A stretch of DNA of 64,000 bases from the NCBI GenBank assembly GCA_964569245.1, contig CAZMTK010000005.1, positions 102,828-166,827 on the forward strand. Reading direction: 5' to 3'. The first letter of the stretch is position 1, and every line of letters starts with the position of its first letter. The DNA is from JAAYTY01 sp964569245. GTDB taxonomy: Bacteria; Fermentibacterota; Fermentibacteria; Fermentibacterales; Fermentibacteraceae. The notes under the pieces were generated by a model. The model saw nothing but the letters and a program-made list of their open reading frames with translations, made no database searches and was not told the origin of the DNA. Shown here piece after piece: positions 8,486-15,785 of this stretch. The position numbers and the translations under genes were made by a program.

Positions 8486-9553
8486 CTACCAGCTCTCCGA
8501 AGCCCAGAGCGATACGAAGAACCCGTTCTCCGCGCCCCCGTCCCAGGTCTCCCGCACTGCGGCGAGATCGAGCCCTGCCCTGCCTCCGGCGAACCTGTAG
8601 CCGCAGCCGGCGGACAGCCTGTCCGAGCCGTCCCTCCAGAGGCCCTCCATGGAAGACCATCCGGCCCGGGCGGCAAGCCCTCCGCCGAGAAGAGCCTCGG
8701 TCCCGAAGGAGTAGATCCTGCCATCTTCCACGGAGGCGCCGGGTATGGACAGTCTCTTCCTACCATGGACGTCCGAGGAGAGGAGCAGCCAGTCGAAGGG
8801 CTTCAGCGTGAGCCCCAGATTCACCTCTCCAGGGATGTCATACCCCGTCGAGGATGACGACCCGCCCGTGCCCGACAGGTCCCGGTCTATGGAGAGGCGG
8901 CCGGACCTGTCGGTCACCACGCTGGCGCCAAGGTCGAACCTGCGGGTGTGGATGAACGCCCCGAACTGGGCTCCCCAGCACGGACGGAAGCGAGCGTCGT
9001 CCACGTACTGCGTCCCGGTTGGAACCTCGGGTCCCGAGGGAGATCCGCTCACCGAAGCCTCGGACCTGATGCTGCCGAAGGAGCTGCGAGCTCCTGCGGA
9101 GAACGAGAGCCAATCGGCTGCAATCACCGAAAGGCCCGCATACGCCTCGGACAGGCTCCCGCGCCAGTCGTAGAAGCCCCTCCAGCCGTCCAGCGAGAGG
9201 GTTCCCTCATCCTTCAGACGGCTGCGCTCGGCGAGACCCAGCGCCAGCGCGACACGGAACGGCGTGGGAACCACAGCAGACACGGATGGAAAGGAGCATT
9301 TCCCATCTCTCGAAGGGTCATCGCCCGACCTGCAGCCGAAGGCCCACGTCACCCCGGCCCTGCCCGCCCATGCCCCGGCGGCCGGATTGCTCATCACGAC
9401 GGACTCGGTTTCGAACACGGCGGTCGAGGCTCCGCCCATTCCGAGCGCTCTCACGGAAAGGGGCATGCTCTCTGCGCCCATTCCTCCCGGAGGCGGAGCG
9501 AAGCCTGGCAGATCGACCGCCAGGAGGGCCAGGGCCAGCAGTCCTGCTGTCAT
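8486..9553 (-). CDS. Outer-membrane beta-barrel protein (PorV/FadL-like)
   Basis: A 355-residue protein starting at the ATG at 9553, with a GGGAG ribosome site eight bases upstream and a signal peptide (LLALALLAVDLPGFA). After the signal come LSVRALGMGGASTAV and VVMSNPAA, the pattern shared by FadL/PorV/PorQ-like barrels (G-x-GG-A followed by NPA). The rest alternates amphipathic strands and ends FFVSLWASESW, a terminal aromatic consistent with a BAM signal. The substrate is unknown. PorV-like proteins act as T9SS shuttle components, and T9SS-type cargo is encoded in this window, but the similarity visible here is only generic. It is the first gene of the kds/lpt operon. Confidence 0.7.
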   Translation of the reverse strand: MTAGLLALALLAVDLPGFAPPPGGMGAESMPLSVRALGMGGASTAVFETESVVMSNPAAGAWAGRAGVTWAFGCRSGDDPSRDGKCSFPSVSAVVPTPFRVALALGLAERSRLKDEGTLSLDGWRGFYDWRGSLSEAYAGLSVIAADWLSFSAGARSSFGSIRSEASVSGSPSGPEVPTGTQYVDDARFRPCWGAQFGAFIHTRRFDLGASVVTDRSGRLSIDRDLSGTGGSSSSTGYDIPGEVNLGLTLKPFDWLLLSSDVHGRKRLSIPGASVEDGRIYSFGTEALLGGGLAARAGWSSMEGLWRDGSDRLSAGCGYRFAGGRAGLDLAAVRETWDGGAENGFFVSLWASESW

Positions 9554-9587
9554 CGGTAAGACTCCCTTTCGGCTGCTTCCTGGGCAG

Positions 9588-11012
9588 CTACCCCCGTCCC
9601 CGCCCGGAGTTCCCCGGCAAGGGACCGAGATCCAGCACGTCTCCTCTCGAAGGAACCGCACACATCCTTCCGGTCCCCTCCCGGATCCGGTCGCACAGGG
9701 CGGCCGACTGCGCGGGCTCGCCGTGGACGAGGACTATCAGGTCGGCTGCCGCGCCGGCGGTGGCCGCATACCGATACAGACCGGCGGAATCGGCATGGGC
9801 CGAGAAGCCTTCGATCCTCTCCACCGCCGCCCTGACCTCGAACTCCTCGTCGAAGATCCTGACTCGATCCGCGCCTTCTGCAAGACGCCGCCCCAGCGTG
9901 CCCTCGGCCATGAAGCCCACGAGCAGCACGGTGTCGGACGGGTTCCCGAGGCAGTTCCTGAGGTGGTGGAGGATGCGGCCGTGCTCGCACATCCCCGAGG
10001 CGGAGATGACTATCATCGGCTCCCTGATCCCGTTCAGCGCCTTCGAACCCTCCACAGTGCGGATGAAGCGGAGCTGGCGGAAGGAGAAGGGGCCCTCTTC
10101 CCTGTCAACCAGCCTCCTGGTCTCCGAGTCGAAGCACTCGGGATGCATCCTGTAGATCTCCGTAGCGTCCGTGGAAAGTGGCGAATCCACGAAGACCGGC
10201 GCGGGTTCTACCATGCCGGACTCGTATAGTCGTCGTATGTAGTACAGGATGTCCTGCGTGCGCCCGACGCTGAATGCGGGTATGAGCACCCGCCCTCTCC
10301 GCGAGAAGGTCGAATCGAGAATTGCGGCGAGCCTTCCCGCGGAATCCTCGTGCGTCTCGTGGAGCCTGTCGCCGTACGTGCTCTCCATGACCAGGAAGTC
10401 GGGCCTGGGCGAGAGGTCGGGGTCCATGACTATCGGCATCCCGGATCTGCCCAGATCCCCGGAATACAGGATCTCTACGGCCCTGCCTCCCTCCCGGCAT
10501 GAAAGGAGTATCTGCGCGGAGCCAAGGATGTGCCCCGCCTCGAGGAATCTCACACGGATGCCTTCGAACGGCTCGAACTCTCTTCCGCAGGGAACCGTAT
10601 GGAACAGCTCCATGGACTCCATGGCGTCGTCGGGGGTGTACAGCGGCTCTATCCGCCTGCCTCGCCGCCCTTCCATCCGGTTCAGGAATTCGGCGTCCGC
10701 CACCTGGATCCTGGCGCTGTCTGCGAGCATGATGGAGCAGAGGTCCCTCGTTGCGGGAGTCGAGTACACAGGGCCGGCAAAGCCTCTCCGCACGGCGGAT
10801 GGAATGCTGCCGGCATGGTCGATGTGGGCGTGCGACAGCAGTATGGCATCTATCGAGTCGAAGTCGATGCCCGGATCCCGGTTCATGCGGTCGCTCTCGC
10901 TGCGCCTTCCCTGGACGAGCCCGCAGTCCAGGAGGAGCCTCCTCCCCCCTGCCTCCAGCAGATGCCTCGAGCCCGTCACCGATCCGGCCGCACCGTGGAA
11001 CGTGATCCTCAA
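9588..11012 (-). CDS. Metallo-beta-lactamase fold RNase (beta-CASP family)
   Basis: A 474-residue protein with all metal motifs of the family: FHGAAGSVTGS at the N-terminus, LLDCGL, SHAHIDHAG (HxHxDH), GHILGSAQ, SGDLG, then the beta-CASP region with ESTYGDR, PAFSVGRTQDILY, SASGMCEHGRILHHL and the C-terminal GFSAHAD. It resembles bacterial YsiS/RMMBL exonuclease-type proteins with a KH-less C-terminus and probably processes RNA. I chose the TTG at 11012: a GGAGG site lies five bases upstream and the N-terminus then matches the family (RITFHGAAGSVTG). The first ATG at 11042 would add ten basic residues not typical of the family. It runs separately from the OMP gene, 34 bases upstream of that start. 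Confidence 0.9.
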   Translation of the reverse strand: MRITFHGAAGSVTGSRHLLEAGGRRLLLDCGLVQGRRSESDRMNRDPGIDFDSIDAILLSHAHIDHAGSIPSAVRRGFAGPVYSTPATRDLCSIMLADSARIQVADAEFLNRMEGRRGRRIEPLYTPDDAMESMELFHTVPCGREFEPFEGIRVRFLEAGHILGSAQILLSCREGGRAVEILYSGDLGRSGMPIVMDPDLSPRPDFLVMESTYGDRLHETHEDSAGRLAAILDSTFSRRGRVLIPAFSVGRTQDILYYIRRLYESGMVEPAPVFVDSPLSTDATEIYRMHPECFDSETRRLVDREEGPFSFRQLRFIRTVEGSKALNGIREPMIVISASGMCEHGRILHHLRNCLGNPSDTVLLVGFMAEGTLGRRLAEGADRVRIFDEEFEVRAAVERIEGFSAHADSAGLYRYAATAGAAADLIVLVHGEPAQSAALCDRIREGTGRMCAVPSRGDVLDLGPLPGNSGRGRG

Positions 11013-11199
11013 ACGAAACCTCCGCGTTCTCGAACTCCGCATCAGGCTCCTCGCCAGAGACCGGCATGCGGGACAGGCCATAACCTGTGGCAGGGGAGCC
11101 GCGCGAGACAACTCCCCCCTTCTCGGTGGAGGCAGCCCGTTCATGGACATTGCCGGCGGGCCGGGATAGATTTCGAAGAAGGTTCGGACAATGCAGGAA

Positions 11200-11254
11200 C
11201 CGGACACATGCCTTGGAAGAGAGGACCGTAACATGACTGGTGTCGTTCTGATCT
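11200..11254 (+). repeat. Left copy of 55-base duplication flanking the N gap
   Basis: These 55 bases, ending directly at the first N, are identical to 11355-11409. They include the ribosome site and the first codons of the metalloprotease gene. Exact identity over 55 bases that stops precisely at the gap on both sides is what overlapping contig ends from a k-mer assembler with k of 55 would give. It is most likely an assembly artefact and not a biological repeat. Confidence 0.9.
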
Positions 11255-11354
11255 NNNNNNNNNNNNNNNNNNNNNNNNNNNNNNNNNNNNNNNNNNNNNN
11301 NNNNNNNNNNNNNNNNNNNNNNNNNNNNNNNNNNNNNNNNNNNNNNNNNNNNNN
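11255..11354. other. Assembly gap of exactly 100 N
   Basis: One hundred consecutive undetermined bases, the conventional filler for a gap of unknown size. The flanks are identical 55-mers, so the true gap is probably of zero or negative length and the two contigs can be joined by overlap. No gene needs to be placed inside it. Confidence 0.97.
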
Positions 11355-11409
11355 CCGGACACATGCCTTGGAAGAGAGGACCGTAACATGACTGGTGTCG
11401 TTCTGATCT
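11355..11409 (+). repeat. Right copy of 55-base duplication flanking the N gap
   Basis: Begins at the first base after the gap and is identical to 11200-11254. This copy carries the intact start region of the downstream gene, which reads on without interruption. Confidence 0.9.
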
Positions 11410-13121
11410 TTCTCGCTGCATCTCTCGCGGCCTCCCCACGGGGAGAAACCCCTGTCGAGCGCATAGCCGAGGCGCTCGATGCGGGGGCGATCACGGCACG
11501 CGAGGCTGCAGTCTTCTATGCGTTGAGCGTCTTCGACTCGAGCAGTCTGCCGAAGGAGCTGACCGAGGGAACCGAAGCTGAGCCATGCGGAACTCCTGCA
11601 TTCGACGCGGCCTCGGCCCTCCTTCCGCTCCTGTCTGAGTCGGAGCTCGCCGGAGTCATGCCGTTCCTCGCAAGACCTACCCTCAGCGGGCCGGAATCCA
11701 CGTACAACACCCCGGGCGGGCATTTCAAGATCCATTACACGACTTCCGGCGAGGACGCCACCAACACAGCCTGGGTCTACCACATCGCCGACGGCATGGA
11801 CGCCTCGTGGGCCGGGCTGGTTGACGGCATGGACTGGGACGCGCCTCCCTCCGACCTCGGGCTCGGCGGCGACAACAGGTACGACGTATACATCATGGCC
11901 CTCAATCCGGGAACCATGGGCTACTGCTCCAGCAGCGGCGAGCCGCCCGACCCGTCCACCCCGGAGGCAGACTACGCAAGCCACATCGCGATAAGCAACA
12001 ACGAGTCCTACGGCTCGGACCAGATGCTCGAGACCTGCTCGCACGAGTTCATGCACGCGGTCCAGGCCGGCTACGAGGCGGCTGAGCCGTCGTGGTTCAA
12101 GGAGAACTGCTCCGTCTGGGTACAGAACGAGATCTGGACCACCAACCACTACGCCGACTACCTTCACACCGGCGAGAACTGCCTCTACCGGCCCTGGTTC
12201 GACATACGATCGGGCGCCATGTACCACTACGGCGCATCGCCGTGGCCCATGTACATGGAAGTGCGCTGCGGAGGGCAGGAGGTCGTCCGCGAGGTGTGGG
12301 AGAACTGCGCAGCCGTCGTCGGAGCCAACATGCTCGACGCCATAGAGACCACCGCCGAGAACCACGGCATGACCTTCCTGGAGTGGCTGGCCGAGTACAC
12401 CTGCTGGCGCTGGTTCACAGGCAACAGAGCGGACGACGAGCACTACGAGTACGAGGAGTCGTCGCTCTGGACCCCGGGCGCATACATCTTCTCGTATCAC
12501 AACGTGAACACCCTCCCGTGGAGCGGCGACGAGGGGGTCTACCCTCCCGACACATACGGAAACCACTGGATCAGGGTGAACGTCACGAGCTATCAGGGAT
12601 GGATAACCGCGGCTTTCGACGGGCGCGACAACATGGACTTCCACTTCGGGGTCATCCTCACGGCTCCCGACGGCGACGACCAGTTCGGGTACTACACCGT
12701 CACGGATCCGTCGGCGACGCTGACGATAGGCGTCAACACGACCGGCTGGGAGTACGCGGTCTTCTTCGTCCAGTCAATAACCGATACTTCGCTCGACCAG
12801 CTCTACGATCTCTCGGTGACTTACCAGACAGGCGTAGAGGGAGGAGGCCAGCCCGGGTTCACGGCCCCCTCGATGGAGATCTCCAGCAATCCCTTCACCT
12901 CCGGCGAGATCCTGCTGGAAATGCCTCAGGGAGGCTTCACTACGATAAGCCTGTACGACCTCTCGGGCCGTCTGGTGGATACGGTCTTCGCCGGGAACCT
13001 GGAACAGGGCGGTAACATTGTGTCCTGGGACGCGTCCTCCCTCGATTCCGGAGCCTATTTCCTCAGGCTCACCGCTCCGGGGGGAGGCTCGACCAAGAGG
13101 ATCGTCGTTCAGCATCCCTAG
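11388..13121 (+). CDS. Exported HEFxH metalloprotease-like protein with T9SS-type C-terminal domain (copy 1)
   Basis: A 577-residue protein with signal peptide (VVLIFLAASLAAS) and a short pro-region. The central domain carries a zinc-protease motif HEFMH at residues 219-223, preceded by the GGHFKIHYTTSG and DLGLGGDNRYDVYI blocks and followed by EPSWFKENCSVWV. This is the pattern of the MXAN_6640-type putative metalloproteases. The C-terminal 75 residues (SNPF, LYDLSGRLV, SGAYFLRL, TKRIVVQ) are a type-A T9SS sorting domain. It is probably secreted and cell-surface anchored. The substrate is unknown. A close paralogue follows after 52 bases, so the pair arose by tandem duplication. The start follows a GAGAGGA site. 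The scaffold gap just upstream does not disrupt the gene. Confidence 0.85.
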   Translation: MTGVVLIFLAASLAASPRGETPVERIAEALDAGAITAREAAVFYALSVFDSSSLPKELTEGTEAEPCGTPAFDAASALLPLLSESELAGVMPFLARPTLSGPESTYNTPGGHFKIHYTTSGEDATNTAWVYHIADGMDASWAGLVDGMDWDAPPSDLGLGGDNRYDVYIMALNPGTMGYCSSSGEPPDPSTPEADYASHIAISNNESYGSDQMLETCSHEFMHAVQAGYEAAEPSWFKENCSVWVQNEIWTTNHYADYLHTGENCLYRPWFDIRSGAMYHYGASPWPMYMEVRCGGQEVVREVWENCAAVVGANMLDAIETTAENHGMTFLEWLAEYTCWRWFTGNRADDEHYEYEESSLWTPGAYIFSYHNVNTLPWSGDEGVYPPDTYGNHWIRVNVTSYQGWITAAFDGRDNMDFHFGVILTAPDGDDQFGYYTVTDPSATLTIGVNTTGWEYAVFFVQSITDTSLDQLYDLSVTYQTGVEGGGQPGFTAPSMEISSNPFTSGEILLEMPQGGFTTISLYDLSGRLVDTVFAGNLEQGGNIVSWDASSLDSGAYFLRLTAPGGGSTKRIVVQHP

Positions 13122-13132
13122 CGAACTCGGCG

Positions 13133-13155
13133 CGCGGGCGGCTCTGCCGCCCGCG
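13133..13155 (+). terminator. GC-rich hairpin between the two metalloprotease genes
   Basis: A nine- to ten-base perfect stem (CGCGGGCGG with CCGCCCGCG) around a short loop, followed by TAATCC without a U-run. It lies between the copy 1 stop and the copy 2 ribosome site (GGAGGAG). It may attenuate read-through or stabilise the upstream mRNA. Confidence 0.55.
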
Positions 13156-13173
13156 TAATCCTCCGGAGGAGTC

Positions 13174-14898
13174 ATGAGAAGATTTCCTTGGCTAGCGCTG
13201 CCGGCCCTGCTTGTCGCAGCCGGCGCCGGTGCAGACTCGGCAGTCGAGAGGGTCTTCGCACGCATCGACGACGGGACCCTGTCCGGCGAGGAGGCGGCGT
13301 GGCATCTCGCCGCCGCGGTGGTCGAGCCCTCGCTGCTGCCCGCCGACCTCACCGCTGGTGCAGATGCCGCGAAGTGCGGAACGCCGGCGGTGGTGGAGGC
13401 CCTGAGGCTTGTGGAGGACTCTTCGACGCCTGTTGCGGGCGAAGTCGAGATGCTCCTCGCGAGGCCTGTCCTGAGCGGGCCCGAGTACACGTTCGACACG
13501 GCCGGAGGGCACTTCAAGATCCACTGGACCAACTCGGGCGGTGACGCCACGACGCTGGAATATGCACAGGCGGTGGGGACCTACGCCGACTACAGCTGGC
13601 AGGTCGAGATAGACCAGATGGGCTATTACGACCCGCCCTCCGACCTCGGGCTCGGGGGAGACAGCAAGTACGACATCTACATCGAACAGCAGAGCTCGCT
13701 CGGCTACACATCGCCAGACGGCATCCCCGACCCCACTACGCCCAACAACGACACCTCGAGCTACATCGCCATCGCCCCGGGACTCGGCGTCGGCCTCTGC
13801 CAGGTCACCGTCGCGCACGAGTTCCAGCATGCCTGCCAGTTCGCCTGCGACCAGGCCGAACCCACCTGGTTCATGGAGAACTGCTCCACCTGGATCGAAG
13901 ACGAGGTCTATCCAGACGTCAACGACTACTGGAACTACCTGCACGGAGGAGACAACCCCCTCAGGAGGCCCTGGTGGGACATCCGCGAGGGCGGCAGCAG
14001 CCTCTACTGGTACGCGGGGTGCATCTGGGCGCGCTACATGGAATACAGGATCGACGTGGACGCGGTCCTGGAGGTCTGGCAGAACTGCGCTGCGGTCTGG
14101 GGCAACAACATGCTGTCGGCCCAGCAGAACATGTTCTCGGCCCACGGCATGACCTGGGAGCAGGGCTTCATGGAGTACGCCCTCTGGCGCTGGTTCACCG
14201 CGGCCAACTGGTACGCCGGCTGCGGCCTGTACGACAGCGAGGCGGCCCAGTGGACCCCCGGTCCGTACATCTTCTCGTACCACAACATCACAACCCTGCC
14301 CGCCTCGGGCGACGAGGGCATCTATCCGCCCGACACCTACGGCATCCACTGGATCAAGGTCGCCCTCGCCAACTACCAGAACGGCTGGGTCAACATGCAC
14401 TTCGACGGCCGTGACAACTTCGACTGGGACCTCGGCGTGATCATGTGGGACCAGGGGCTCGACTGGCAGTACCAGTGGTACGACTGCAGCACCGCAGGCG
14501 TGAAGGACGTGTCGGTCTCCACCACCGGGTGGGACTATGTGATCTTCGTTCCGGCACTCCTGACCGACACCAGCCTGGACAAGTACTACACCTTCGACAT
14601 CACCTACTCGACCGGCGTCGAGGGCGGCGAGCCGGGAGCGCAGCCCGCTTCCATCCTTCTTCCTGCGAATCCTGCCGGCCCCGGCTCCTCGGTCTCCTTC
14701 ACGGTGCCGTTCGACACTCAGGCCAGACTTGACGTATTCGACATCTGCGGCAGGCTGGTCTCGGTCCTGTACGATGCAGAGGCCCAGGCCGGCGAGCACG
14801 AGGTGGCCCTTGCCGGACTGCCCTCGACCGGCACCTACTTCCTGAGGCTGTCTGCCGCCGGACAGGTCTGCGGAAGCAGGCTCACCTACATGGAGTAG
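13174..14898 (+). CDS. Exported HEFxH metalloprotease-like protein with T9SS-type C-terminal domain (copy 2)
   Basis: A 574-residue paralogue of the preceding gene, collinear with it over its length. It has a signal peptide (LALPALLVAAGAGA), GGHFKIHWTNSGGD, DLGLGGDSKYDIYI, a zinc motif HEFQH at residues 215-219, EPTWFMENCSTWI, a tryptophan-rich central region and a C-terminal sorting domain (VFDICGRLVSVL, GTYFLRLSAAG). The start is supported by a strong GGAGGAG site six bases upstream. Divergence is clear along the whole length while the motifs are kept, suggesting both copies are functional with different specificities (inference). A strong terminator follows. The third metal ligand cannot be assigned from sequence alone. 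Confidence 0.85.
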   Translation: MRRFPWLALPALLVAAGAGADSAVERVFARIDDGTLSGEEAAWHLAAAVVEPSLLPADLTAGADAAKCGTPAVVEALRLVEDSSTPVAGEVEMLLARPVLSGPEYTFDTAGGHFKIHWTNSGGDATTLEYAQAVGTYADYSWQVEIDQMGYYDPPSDLGLGGDSKYDIYIEQQSSLGYTSPDGIPDPTTPNNDTSSYIAIAPGLGVGLCQVTVAHEFQHACQFACDQAEPTWFMENCSTWIEDEVYPDVNDYWNYLHGGDNPLRRPWWDIREGGSSLYWYAGCIWARYMEYRIDVDAVLEVWQNCAAVWGNNMLSAQQNMFSAHGMTWEQGFMEYALWRWFTAANWYAGCGLYDSEAAQWTPGPYIFSYHNITTLPASGDEGIYPPDTYGIHWIKVALANYQNGWVNMHFDGRDNFDWDLGVIMWDQGLDWQYQWYDCSTAGVKDVSVSTTGWDYVIFVPALLTDTSLDKYYTFDITYSTGVEGGEPGAQPASILLPANPAGPGSSVSFTVPFDTQARLDVFDICGRLVSVLYDAEAQAGEHEVALAGLPSTGTYFLRLSAAGQVCGSRLTYME

Positions 14899-14908
14899 AA
14901 CGGAAGAA

Positions 14909-14940
14909 GGCGGGAGGGGGCGGGGCTCCCCCCTCCCGCC
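14909..14940 (+). terminator. Strong intrinsic terminator after the metalloprotease pair
   Basis: A 12-base perfect stem (GGCGGGAGGGGG paired with CCCCCTCCCGCC) around an eight-base loop, preceded by GGAAGAA and followed by CTTCCTTCT. It separates the metalloprotease pair from the membrane-protein module starting at 14964. Confidence 0.8.
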
Positions 14941-14963
14941 CTTCCTTCTGCTATCTTCTCGAC

Positions 14964-15785
14964 ATGACTATCCTCCCGATGCGCAAGGGGGCGGCCGCTG
15001 CGGCGGCGACAGCCTGTGCGGTCGTCCTGCAGTCCGGCGGCTGCGGAAGCCGAATCCGGCAGCCCGTGGAAGCCGGCGGCCCGTGGCAGGCGCCTGTCAT
15101 CCTCGTTGTTCTGGACAGTCTGCCGAACAGCGTTCTGCTGCCCGAATCCCTCGCCGGGGCTACGATGCTGCCTCTCGCATGGGCCAGGCTCTCTGACGAG
15201 CAGGGGGAGGTGCCGGATGTGGCGGGCCTCTTCCTCGAGAGCGCAATGCGCGAGGGCATGCTGGTGGCGACGGTGGACGAGACCTCCCCCATGGCGGGAA
15301 GCGAGAGGGACGACATCACGGTCGTCACTGCGGCGGGGCCCGATTCGATCTCGATTCCGGTGACCGACCCGCCGGGGGTGGGTGTGGACATGGCGTGGGC
15401 CGCATGGGACGATCTCGGCCAGAGGAGCGCTGCGGTGGCGGGCATGTTCGCGAAGTACAAGCCCGACATCCTGGTCTTCAGATGCGAGGCTGACAGCCGC
15501 GAATCCGCCTTCGAACTGTCCTACCGCTGGCTGGAGGCCGCCGACTCTCTCGGCGCGAGCCTGGTGATATACGCTCCCCCGCTCCCGGGCCTTTCGAGGG
15601 GGTGGGCCGCGATAGCCGGCAGACACGCAAGGCGCGGGCTCGTCGAGGGCCTGACCCCCTCCGGGCTGCTGAACACTCTCCGGATCCTGGCGGGCATCCC
15701 CTGGGAAACCAGGCTTTCGGCGGGAGTCCCCGCTGCGGCGGCTCTTGACTGCGATCCCTTCCGCAGCGTAACCGCTCCGCGATGA
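14964..15785 (+). CDS. Lipoprotein with a degenerate alkaline-phosphatase-superfamily look
   Basis: A 273-residue protein of unknown function. The N-terminus is a lipoprotein signal ending LQSGGC. After it, PVILVVLDSLP resembles the first strand and metal aspartate of the alkaline phosphatase/sulfatase superfamily. The C-terminal region (SGLLNTLRILAGIPWE) resembles the usual final helix of such enzymes. The intervening metal-binding histidines and the nucleophile are not evident, so any enzyme activity is doubtful. It is the first gene of a four-gene plus-strand module, and its stop overlaps the next start by four bases (ATGA). It may be an envelope accessory factor for the membrane proteins downstream (inference). 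Confidence 0.6.
   Translation: MTILPMRKGAAAAAATACAVVLQSGGCGSRIRQPVEAGGPWQAPVILVVLDSLPNSVLLPESLAGATMLPLAWARLSDEQGEVPDVAGLFLESAMREGMLVATVDETSPMAGSERDDITVVTAAGPDSISIPVTDPPGVGVDMAWAAWDDLGQRSAAVAGMFAKYKPDILVFRCEADSRESAFELSYRWLEAADSLGASLVIYAPPLPGLSRGWAAIAGRHARRGLVEGLTPSGLLNTLRILAGIPWETRLSAGVPAAAALDCDPFRSVTAPR

Larger units (their letters stand above)
11013..11387. other. Intergenic region between divergent genes, containing a scaffold gap
   Basis: This 375-base stretch lies between the beta-CASP RNase (minus) and the first exported metalloprotease (plus). It holds a 100-N gap, the two 55-base copies around it, and about 190 bases of real sequence. I see no convincing extra gene or clear -35/-10 pair in it. 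A ribosome site (GAGAGGA) precedes the metalloprotease ATG at 11388. Confidence 0.7.

Noticed and set aside
9588..12644. A very long minus-strand frame passing through the N block
   Set aside because: It only stays open because N codons are unreadable. The part from 9588 to 11012 is the beta-CASP RNase; the rest is antisense to the metalloprotease.
13192..14799. A minus-strand frame of over 500 codons opposite the second metalloprotease
   Set aside because: Its composition (Val/Gly/Arg-rich) mirrors the coding strand, and no motif or ribosome site is present.
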